5,062 bases of DNA from an uncultured Ruminococcus sp. (GTDB lineage: Bacteria > Bacillota > Clostridia > Oscillospirales > Ruminococcaceae): the NCBI GenBank assembly GCA_947175005.1, contig CAMWLD010000191.1:1-5062 (forward strand), given 5' to 3'. The translations under genes and the position numbers were made by a program. Below are positions 1 through 5,062 of this stretch, piece by piece. The notes under the pieces were generated by a model. The model was not told the origin of the DNA and made no database searches. It saw only the letters and a program-made list of their open reading frames with translations. Positions within the stretch are counted from its first letter, which is position 1. Each line of letters starts with the position of its first letter.

Positions 1-1535
1 ACGTGGAGCTTAACGTGACCGTACTGACCTTTACCGCCTGACTGACGTGCATACTTGGTATCAACATCGGTAGCCGCAGTAATGGTTTCCTTGTAAGCAA
101 CCTGAGGTGCGCCTACGTTTGCCTCAACCTTGAATTCACGGAGAAGTCTGTCTACGATGATTTCAAGGTGCAGCTCGCCCATACCTGCGATAATGGTCTG
201 TCCTGTTTCCTCGTCTGTCCATGTTCTGAAGGTGGGGTCTTCCTCTGCAAGCTTGGAAAGACCTACGCCCATCTTCTCCTGGCCTGCCTTTGTCTTAGGC
301 TCGATAGCCAGCTGGATAACAGGCTCGGGGAATTCCATGGATTCGAGAATTACAGGGTGCTTGGAATCGCACAAAGTATCACCCGTGGTGGTATTCTTAA
401 GACCAACGCAGGCAGCGATATCGCCTGAATAAACCGTGTCGATATCCTTTCTGTGGTTGGAATGCATCTGCAGGATACGACCCATTCTCTCGGAGTTGTC
501 CTTTGTTGCGTTAAGCACGGTAGCGCCTGCATCAACAGTACCGGAATAAACTCTGAAATAGCACAGCTTGCCCACAAAGGGGTCTGTAGCGATCTTGAAC
601 GCCAGAGCCGCAAAAGGCTCGGAGTCAGAAGCGGGTCTTTCGGTTTCCTCGCCCGTATCGGGGTTTACGCCCTTGATAGCGGGAATGTCGAGGGGTGAGG
701 GCATATAGTCAACAACAGCGTCAAGAAGCTTCTGAACGCCCTTGTTTCTGTAGGAAGTGCCGCAGGTCACAGGAACGATCTTGTTTTCAATGCAGCCCTT
801 GCGGATGCACTTCTTGATCTCCTCAACCGTGGGCTCTTCGCCCTCCAGATATTTTTCCATGATCTCATCGTCCATTTCGGCAGCTGCCTCAACGAGCTTC
901 TCATGGTATTCTTTTGCCAGATCTACGAGATCCTCGGGAATGGGCTCGTCTCTCATGTCCTTGCCCAGATCGTCATAGTAGACCTCGGCCTTCATCTCGA
1001 CCAGGTCAACAATGCCCTTGAACTCGTCTTCCGAGCCTATGGGGAGCTGAATAGGCACAGCATTGCACTTTAAGCGCTCGTGCATCATCTCCACAACACG
1101 GAAAAAGTTAGCGCCCATAATGTCCATCTTATTTACATAAGCCATTCTGGGAACCTTGTATTTGTCAGCCTGACGCCAAACGGTCTCAGACTGAGGCTCA
1201 ACGCCGCCCTTTGCGCAGAATACTGTTACAGAGCCGTCAAGCACTCGCAGAGAACGCTCAACCTCTACCGTAAAGTCAACGTGGCCGGGGGTGTCGATAA
1301 TATTGATTCTATGATCTCCCCAATGAGCAGTGGTGGCAGCGGAGGTAATTGTGATACCTCTCTCCTGCTCCTGCGCCATCCAGTCCATCGTAGCAGAGCC
1401 TTCATGGGTTTCGCCTATCTTGTAGTTTACGCCCGTATAGAAAAGGATTCGCTCGGTGGTGGTGGTTTTACCCGCGTCAATGTGAGCCATGATACCAATA
1501 TTTCTTGTTTTCTCAAGCGAACAATCTCTTGGCAT
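1..1535 (-). CDS. fusA: Elongation factor G, N-terminal 511 residues (3' end outside window)
   Basis: This is the translational GTPase that drives tRNA-mRNA translocation on the ribosome and, with RRF, ribosome recycling. The frame is open from the ATG to the window edge without a stop. G1 is [12 protein letters not shown] (residues 17-28), the switch I threonine lies in RGITI (59-63), G3 is DTPGH (81-85, with the catalytic His85), G4 is NKMD (135-138) and the G5-like loop is around GTSYRNKG (about 259-266). Domains II and III follow, and domain IV begins after YKETI (481-485). The window ends at [12 protein letters not shown], so the domain IV tip and domain V are missing; the family is usually about 690-700 aa. 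The start is fixed by GGAGG at 1543-1547, 7 nt upstream. An ATG at 1538-1540 is closer to the ribosome binding site but out of frame. The gene follows rpsG by 30 nt in the str operon, which makes it the canonical fusA rather than a tetracycline-resistance-type paralogue. The visible GTPase motifs are all intact. Confidence 0.98.
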   Translation of the reverse strand, partial: MPRDCSLEKTRNIGIMAHIDAGKTTTTERILFYTGVNYKIGETHEGSATMDWMAQEQERGITITSAATTAHWGDHRINIIDTPGHVDFTVEVERSLRVLDGSVTVFCAKGGVEPQSETVWRQADKYKVPRMAYVNKMDIMGANFFRVVEMMHERLKCNAVPIQLPIGSEDEFKGIVDLVEMKAEVYYDDLGKDMRDEPIPEDLVDLAKEYHEKLVEAAAEMDDEIMEKYLEGEEPTVEEIKKCIRKGCIENKIVPVTCGTSYRNKGVQKLLDAVVDYMPSPLDIPAIKGVNPDTGEETERPASDSEPFAALAFKIATDPFVGKLCYFRVYSGTVDAGATVLNATKDNSERMGRILQMHSNHRKDIDTVYSGDIAACVGLKNTTTGDTLCDSKHPVILESMEFPEPVIQLAIEPKTKAGQEKMGVGLSKLAEEDPTFRTWTDEETGQTIIAGMGELHLEIIVDRLLREFKVEANVGAPQVAYKETITAATDVDTKYARQSGGKGQYGHVKLH

Positions 1536-1565
1536 ATCATTTCCTCCGTTAATTGATTGGGTTTA

Positions 1566-2036
1566 TCACCATCTGTAGTGAGCAAAAGCCTTGTTTGCCT
1601 CTGCCATCTTGTGAGTGTCCTCACGCTTCTTGCAAGCGCCGCCCGTGCCGTTCATGGCGTCCATGATCTCGGCTGCGAGTCTTTCCTTCATGGTGCGCTC
1701 GTTTCTTGCTCTGGAATAAGTGGTGAGCCACCGCAGACCCAAAGTCTGCTTTCTCTCGGCTCTTACCTCCATAGGAACCTGGTAGGTAGCACCGCCCACA
1801 CGGCGAGCCTTTACCTCCAGCTGGGGCATAATGTTTTCAAGAGCCTCGTTGAACGCCTCAAGTGCGTCCTTGCCTGTCTTTTCCGCAACTATCTCAAAAG
1901 CTCCGTAAACGATCTTCTGGGCAACGCCCTTCTTGCCGTCGAGCATGATGTTGTTGATAAGACGGGTAACTATTTCGGAATTGTACACAGGGTCACAGAG
2001 AACCTCTCTCTTTGCTATATTACCTCTTCTTGGCAC
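1566..2036 (-). CDS. rpsG: 30S ribosomal protein S7
   Basis: S7 nucleates assembly of the 30S head by binding the 3' major domain of 16S rRNA and lies next to the E-site tRNA. The product is 156 aa, the standard bacterial length, starting [12 protein letters not shown] with the hallmark stretch [12 protein letters not shown] (77-88) followed by EVR (90-92) and a basic C-terminal end [16 protein letters not shown] chose the GTG at 2036 as start because PRRG follows immediately, as in the family, and AAGGAGG (2045-2051) sits 8 nt upstream. The in-frame ATG at 2052-2054 would add six residues but overlaps the ribosome binding site itself and has none of its own. It is the second gene of the str operon, between rpsL and fusA. 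In E. coli S7 is the operon's translational autorepressor, acting at the rpsL-rpsG spacer; whether that holds here is unknown. Confidence 0.98.
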   Translation of the reverse strand: MPRRGNIAKREVLCDPVYNSEIVTRLINNIMLDGKKGVAQKIVYGAFEIVAEKTGKDALEAFNEALENIMPQLEVKARRVGGATYQVPMEVRAERKQTLGLRWLTTYSRARNERTMKERLAAEIMDAMNGTGGACKKREDTHKMAEANKAFAHYRW

Positions 2037-2185
2037 AATACTTCCCTCCTTCATAATAATGATATCATCGGTACTCGCTTCTCCACATTCGCGTCGTCCA
2101 ATGCAGAGGTTTCATCTATATAAAATGAATCTCCACAAAACAAAACTTGTGTGGTCATATGAGTTTACGAAAATGCTGCGGCAGA
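2037..2185 (-). other. rpsL-rpsG intergenic spacer, possible regulatory RNA region
   Basis: The gap between the S12 stop and the S7 start is 149 nt with no coding frame that looks real. It holds a weak hairpin, CCACA pairing with TGTGG around a 12-nt loop (2133-2154). It is not followed by a T-run and so is not a typical intrinsic terminator. It also holds a 10-bp palindrome ATGATATCAT (2059-2068) and a repeated TGTGGAGA, once beside the hairpin and once about 50 nt later. In E. coli the corresponding spacer carries the S7 autoregulatory site. That role here is inference from position only; I cannot show an S7-binding fold by eye. Confidence 0.35.
2045..2051 (-). promoter_or_regulatory. rpsG ribosome binding site that decides the GTG start
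   Basis: On the minus strand AAGGAGG is followed by 8 nt and then GTG, giving S7 its family-standard N terminus. An in-frame ATG begins just upstream and runs into this same Shine-Dalgarno sequence, so it cannot use it. A longest-ORF caller would place the start wrongly at 2054. Confidence 0.9.
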
Positions 2186-2605
2186 TCACTTTCCTGCCTT
2201 GGGTCTCTTTGCGCCGTACTTGGAGCGGGCCTGATTTCTCTTGGCAACGCCCTGTGCGTCGAGAGTTCCTCTGATAATGTGGTAACGAACACCGGGCAGG
2301 TCCTTAACTCTTCCGCCTCTGATGAGAACAACCGAGTGCTCCTGCAGGTTGTGACCGATACCGGGAATGTACGCTGTTACTTCGTGACCGTTGGTAAGCT
2401 TAACTCTGGCAATTTTTCTCATAGCGGAGTTGGGCTTCTTGGGAGTAGCCGTTCTTACTGCGGTGCAAACGCCTCTCTTCTGGGGGGAGGAAAGGTCGAT
2501 AGAAGTTTTCTTCTTGGAGTTGTAACCCTTCTGAAGAGCGGGGGCTGTGGACTTCTTTTCGATAACGTCTCTTCCCTTGCGTACAAGCTGATTAAAAGTA
2601 GGCAT
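2186..2605 (-). CDS. rpsL: 30S ribosomal protein S12
   Basis: S12 sits at the 30S decoding centre and contributes to tRNA selection accuracy. The product is 139 aa and starts [11 protein letters not shown]. It has the Firmicutes-type long loop (about residues 17-41) that E. coli S12 lacks, then PQKRGVCT (41-48), TPKKPNSA (54-61), [30 protein letters not shown] (80-109) and a basic tail ending KRPKAGK. Lys56, Lys101 and Pro104 correspond to E. coli K42, K87 and P90, where streptomycin resistance or dependence mutations occur; all carry the wild-type residue. Asp102 is the position methylthiolated by RimO in E. coli. The start at 2605 is set by AAAGGAG (2614-2620) with an 8-nt spacer. An in-frame ATG at 2621-2623 lies before this ribosome binding site and is unlikely to be used. 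It is the first gene of the operon, preceded by a divergent control region rather than by rpoC. Confidence 0.98.
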   Translation of the reverse strand: MPTFNQLVRKGRDVIEKKSTAPALQKGYNSKKKTSIDLSSPQKRGVCTAVRTATPKKPNSAMRKIARVKLTNGHEVTAYIPGIGHNLQEHSVVLIRGGRVKDLPGVRYHIIRGTLDAQGVAKRNQARSKYGAKRPKAGK

Positions 2606-2691
2606 CAATACATCTCCTTTCATAGATTTTCATATGCTGTGCGGGTCTGCGATAACATACAATTACCCCAAACCCAACACGCACGTGAATA

Positions 2692-2720
2692 ATTTTCCCA
2701 TATTAATTTCCATTTGTCAA
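2692..2720 (-). promoter_or_regulatory. Candidate sigma-A promoter for the rpsL-rpsG-fusA operon
   Basis: Reading leftwards, a perfect -35 TTGACA (2715-2720) is followed by a 17-nt spacer ending in TATGG, an extended -10 signature, and a weak -10 GAAAAT (2692-2697, 4 of 6 matches). Transcription would start near 2685 and give an S12 leader of about 80 nt. The -35, spacing and extended element are good and the -10 is poor, so this is a prediction. A TATAAA at 2725-2730 further upstream is an alternative -10 but lacks a credible -35. Confidence 0.5.
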
Positions 2721-2854
2721 TGATTTTATACATTTTTTTTCATTTGAGAAAATTTTTGTAGACATAAACATTAACCGCAGGATTTTTCGGAAATTCTCTT
2801 GTCACTTTTCACAAAAATTTCCTTTGAAATTTTGCACTCACCTCTGTCCATTGC

Positions 2855-2883
2855 TTGACAAATTGTGGCAAAAAGGGTATAAT
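2855..2883 (+). promoter_or_regulatory. Consensus sigma-A promoter for the DUF4261 gene pair
   Basis: TTGACA (2855-2860), exactly 17 nt, then TATAAT (2878-2883): both hexamers match the sigma-70/sigma-A consensus at every base with ideal spacing. The start of transcription should fall near 2889-2891, leaving a leader of about 90 nt before the ATG. Such a strong core promoter for a gene of unknown function hints that expression is high or is held down by a repressor. Confidence 0.85.
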
Positions 2884-2895
2884 TACTGTAGTAAT
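2882..2895. promoter_or_regulatory. Inverted repeat over the -10/+1 region, possible operator
   Basis: ATTACT and AGTAAT are perfect inverted arms separated by GT. The repeat begins inside the -10 hexamer and spans the expected transcription start, the classic place for a repressor to block initiation. The arms are only 6 bp and A/T-rich, so chance is possible. I cannot assign a regulator family, and no regulator gene is visible in the window. Confidence 0.4.
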
Positions 2896-2978
2896 ACGGG
2901 ATTTTAGCTAAGTCACGCAATGTCAACAATATTTACTTTACAAATCCGGCGTATTAAACCGTTAAAGGAGAAATTTAA

Positions 2979-3875
2979 ATGGGTATTTTCAAAAATTTAT
3001 TTAAGGGCAAAGGCACACTAAAGCAGGACCTTTCGGATAAGCAGCAGCCGGGTGGGCTCTTCATCATTCATCTGCTTTTTGAGGAAAAATGCGGTATGCC
3101 CGACAGGGAGCTTATGAAAAGCGTTATGGACAAACATATAGGCGAGAATGAGCTTTTTACATACAATGAGACTACGGCAGGCTTTTCCGCAAAGAAATAC
3201 ACTGTCTGGTTCAAGGACGGCGCTGTGCCGCCTATGCTGATGATAACGGGCTGCACGGAGATCACCGATTGGCAGCCGGACGCTCTTACAATGTCACAGA
3301 TGTGGGACTGTCCGGAAAAGGACGAAATATTTGAAAAATGCAGATATCAGGTGGTCGCCGCGGATATGATGGGGGCGGGAGTTCCCTATAAAAGCAGGGC
3401 GGATATGCTTATGGATTTTACGGAGGCTTTGCTTGAGATGTTCCCCGAATGTCGGGCGGTGATGTTTGATACATCGGGGAAAATGTTCACCCGTGAGGCG
3501 TTTCTCGGGCGGGAGATACCCCGTGAGGACAGGTTTGTTTATTTTGCCGTGAACGTGCGCTTTTTCAATATTGAAGGCACGGAGGATATGCTGGTGGACA
3601 CTCTCGGAATGGGCACGCTGTTCCTGCCCGATCTCCAGTATCATTTTCACGGCATGGATCAGAATGCTGTTGTAAATCATGCCTACAATACGCTGTCTTA
3701 CATTTACGCAAACGAATGCCCCATAAAAAGCGGCGATACCATTGACGGGATAAGGGACGGAGGGATTTGCCGTGACATTCAGTGGAAGTGCCAATTTGAA
3801 AATTCGCTTATTCAGCCACTGCGGGAGGTCATTGACGTGCATATGGGCGAACTTGCTTCGGGAGGGAGGAAATAA
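2979..3875 (+). CDS. DUF4261 domain-containing protein of unknown function
   Basis: The product is complete at 298 aa. The start is supported by AAAGGAG (2964-2970) placed 8 nt before the ATG. There is no signal peptide or membrane segment, so it should be cytosolic. I recognise the family mainly from its C-terminal half: VNVRFFNIEG (191-200), a DTLGMGTLFLPDLQYHFHG stretch (207-225), VVNHAYNTLSYIY (231-243) and NECPIKSGDTIDGI (245-258), ending with an acidic/aromatic tail before the stop. The N-terminal part has alternating beta-like and helical stretches (GLFIIHLLFEE at 26-36, PPMLMITGCTEI at 84-95) with a conserved-looking DWQPDAL (97-103). The molecular activity of DUF4261 proteins is not established to my knowledge; the conserved His222, His224, Asn233 and His234 are candidates for a functional site, but this is inference. 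It is the first gene of a pair with a membrane-anchored partner 2 nt downstream and is driven by a consensus promoter. Family call about 80 percent sure; function unknown. Confidence 0.85.
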   Translation: MGIFKNLFKGKGTLKQDLSDKQQPGGLFIIHLLFEEKCGMPDRELMKSVMDKHIGENELFTYNETTAGFSAKKYTVWFKDGAVPPMLMITGCTEITDWQPDALTMSQMWDCPEKDEIFEKCRYQVVAADMMGAGVPYKSRADMLMDFTEALLEMFPECRAVMFDTSGKMFTREAFLGREIPREDRFVYFAVNVRFFNIEGTEDMLVDTLGMGTLFLPDLQYHFHGMDQNAVVNHAYNTLSYIYANECPIKSGDTIDGIRDGGICRDIQWKCQFENSLIQPLREVIDVHMGELASGGRK

Positions 3876-3877
3876 AA

Positions 3878-5062
3878 ATGAAGACAGCGAAAAAAAGCTA
3901 CGGCGGCAGCTCCTCTGTTATAATAGCTCTCTTTGCGGCAATTGCCGTCCTTATTCTTTCCTATGCTCTGACAAATCGGCTGACATATCTGCGGGAAGAG
4001 GCGCAGTACAAAGCTTTTTCCGAAAGCGTTTCCCGCTATGCCTTGGAATATGTTTACCGAAAATACGGCATTGAAGCGGAAATAGTCTCCGAAGGCGGAT
4101 ATAACCGCAGGCGGTACGACTTTGGCGTTGAATATCCCGGCTTTATATCCGCCGATTACACCATGAAAGACCGGAAGCCTGACGGCGGCGAAAGGGAGTT
4201 CACCGTGTATGTGTATGCCAACATCATGGCCTATGGCTTTTTCAGAAGCGGAGAAGACCTTTACTGCACCGACAATTACCAGCTGCCCGACATTGAGGAA
4301 GCTGTCAGGGAAAAGATAGTGTCGGCTTTCGGCGAAAGTGTGTATCTGCGTATGTCCTTTAATGGGAACTTGCCTCTTGACGTTCTTTATAACGGCAATA
4401 ATCTTGACTATATTCTTAAAAATATCACCGGGACGATCGAAGCCTGCCTTTCCGATAACGCCGATTTAGGCAGCCCCGCCGTGACCGAGCTTTTGGGCAG
4501 CCTTAAAGGAAACGGCGAACTGTATTATATGTTCACTTTCTGGAACAGTCCGGAAATTCTCGAAGAATTTGCCGATTTTACCAATTCCCAAAAATTCAGG
4601 ACTACGGGGCAGAACATCTGGTACGAACTGTACGTCCCCTATATAACCTCTTTTATCACCGATGAAACGGACAAGCCCCAAACCCTCTGCATGAGCCTTA
4701 GCGAGAACTGCGCCTACTGCTATTTCCCCGCAAACAGAGACCTGTCCTTCAGCAGTCAGTCCTATGCAAGGCTTACATCGCAGAATGCGGAAATATGCAC
4801 ATTTGACAGCATCGGCATCAAGAACTATATAGATAAAAATAATTGGATAAAGCCGCTGAGCAGGAGCTATTCCTTTGAAAGCGCCTCGGAATCGGGAAAC
4901 GTCTGCATATACGTTCCTTTGGAAAATTTTGAAGAGTCGGGTATTGCGGCAGAAAACACAGCCTCCGTCAATCTGCAATTCGGCGGAGTTTCCCCCGTAG
5001 TAACAGTAAAGCCCCAGATATGCGGAGAATATGCGGTGTATGTCCTTGACCGGTATTCGATG
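3878..5062 (+). CDS. Membrane-anchored protein of unknown family, 3' end outside window
   Basis: The frame is open from the ATG at 3878 to the right edge, 395 codons without a stop. The ribosome binding site GGGAGG (3864-3869), 8 nt ahead, lies in the last codons of the DUF4261 gene, whose stop is 2 nt upstream, so translation is probably coupled. The N terminus has Lys2, Lys5 and Lys6, then a single hydrophobic helix at about 13-31 (SVIIALFAAIAVLILSYAL). By the positive-inside rule this is a signal anchor with the rest outside; I see no clear lipobox or signal peptidase I site. The outer part is rich in Tyr, Phe, Asn and acidic residues. It contains eight cysteines (130, 190, 271, 278, 281, 307, 343, 382), with CAYC at 278-281 forming a CxxC. 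I do not recognise a domain or catalytic motif. The context suggests it works with the DUF4261 protein, possibly as a surface or envelope component, but nothing in the sequence shows what it does. Confidence 0.85.
   Translation, partial: MKTAKKSYGGSSSVIIALFAAIAVLILSYALTNRLTYLREEAQYKAFSESVSRYALEYVYRKYGIEAEIVSEGGYNRRRYDFGVEYPGFISADYTMKDRKPDGGEREFTVYVYANIMAYGFFRSGEDLYCTDNYQLPDIEEAVREKIVSAFGESVYLRMSFNGNLPLDVLYNGNNLDYILKNITGTIEACLSDNADLGSPAVTELLGSLKGNGELYYMFTFWNSPEILEEFADFTNSQKFRTTGQNIWYELYVPYITSFITDETDKPQTLCMSLSENCAYCYFPANRDLSFSSQSYARLTSQNAEICTFDSIGIKNYIDKNNWIKPLSRSYSFESASESGNVCIYVPLENFEESGIAAENTASVNLQFGGVSPVVTVKPQICGEYAVYVLDRYSM

Larger units (their letters stand above)
2606..2978. other. Divergent intergenic control region between rpsL and the DUF4261 gene
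   Basis: These 373 bp are AT-rich and hold no convincing gene on either strand. The two ribosome binding sites and two outward-facing candidate promoters lie inside it. The part between the promoters (about 2721-2854) has poly-A/T runs of the kind that can act as UP elements, and a 10-bp inverted repeat (2750-2759 with 2811-2820) that is composed almost only of A and T. No terminator is expected because both flanking genes read away from here. Confidence 0.7.

Noticed and set aside
130..978. Several short frames of 73-100 aa on both strands inside fusA
   Set aside because: All are out of frame with, or antisense to, the continuous EF-G reading frame, which is intact.
1080..2123. Two long plus-strand open frames (158 and 188 aa) opposite fusA and rpsG
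   Set aside because: They lie entirely antisense to unambiguous EF-G and S7 genes, lack plausible ribosome binding sites and their translations resemble no protein family.
2117..2145. Possible internal promoter in the rpsL-rpsG spacer based on TATATA on the minus strand
   Set aside because: No acceptable -35 at 16-18 nt; the best match (TTGTTT) is at 15 nt and matches only three of six bases.
2147..2692. Plus-strand open frame of 181 aa opposite rpsL
   Set aside because: Shadow of the S12 gene, with no family resemblance. It runs on into the rpsL leader and promoter region.
2750..2820. 10-bp inverted repeat AAATTTTTGT / ACAAAAATTT, 51 nt apart
   Set aside because: Low-complexity A/T sequence in an A/T-rich spacer; a match of this length is easily due to chance and the arms are too far apart for a good hairpin.
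2899..2947. Inverted repeat GGATTT / AAATCC in the DUF4261 leader RNA, considered as a riboswitch or attenuator stem
   Set aside because: Only 6 bp with a 37-nt loop, with no T-run after it and no recognisable riboswitch core.
2920..3021. Possible upstream ORF of 33 codons overlapping the start of the DUF4261 gene in another frame
   Set aside because: It has no Shine-Dalgarno sequence ahead of its ATG, and its peptide looks like chance.
3485..3530. Short direct repeat CCCGTGAGG occurring twice in the DUF4261 gene
   Set aside because: It encodes unrelated parts of the protein in a normal reading frame, and two short copies do not indicate a mobile element or array.
3294..3842. Minus-strand open frame of 182 aa opposite the DUF4261 gene
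   Set aside because: Antisense shadow of a gene with good start signals and recognisable family motifs.
4466..4978. Minus-strand open frame of 170 aa opposite the membrane protein gene
   Set aside because: The plus-strand frame is longer, has a strong ribosome binding site, a clear membrane anchor and operon context. The minus frame has none of these.

Overview
The window looks like a chromosomal segment from a low-to-mid GC Clostridia-type Firmicute. A Ruminococcus/Oscillospiraceae-like relative is my best guess. This rests on the long Firmicutes-type ribosomal protein S12, strong GGAGG-type ribosome binding sites before every gene, a consensus sigma-A promoter, and a DUF4261-family protein. 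No database search was possible, so the genus is an inference.

Left half (1-2605, minus strand): the str operon, transcribed right to left as rpsL (S12), rpsG (S7), fusA (elongation factor G, cut by the window's left edge at codon 511). All three frames are intact and encode translation-machinery proteins. rpsL and rpsG are separated by an unusually roomy spacer of 149 nt, whereas rpsG and fusA are only 30 nt apart. A tuf gene commonly follows fusA but would lie outside the window.

Middle (2606-2978): an AT-rich divergent control region of 373 bp. It contains a textbook promoter firing rightwards (TTGACA, 17 nt, TATAAT) with a short palindrome over its -10/+1 zone. A second candidate promoter (TTGACA, 17 nt, extended -10) fires leftwards into rpsL. 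There is no rpoC or L7Ae-like gene immediately before rpsL, so the str operon here starts on its own promoter.

Right half (2979-5062, plus strand): two tightly coupled genes separated by 2 nt. The first is a complete cytosolic DUF4261 protein of 298 aa. The second encodes an N-terminally membrane-anchored protein of unknown family, open through the right edge (395 codons seen), with eight cysteines including one CxxC in its predicted extracytoplasmic part. The close spacing, the ribosome binding site inside the upstream gene and the single strong promoter suggest they are co-expressed and act together, but their function cannot be read from the sequence. This pair is the only part of the window that is not routine housekeeping.
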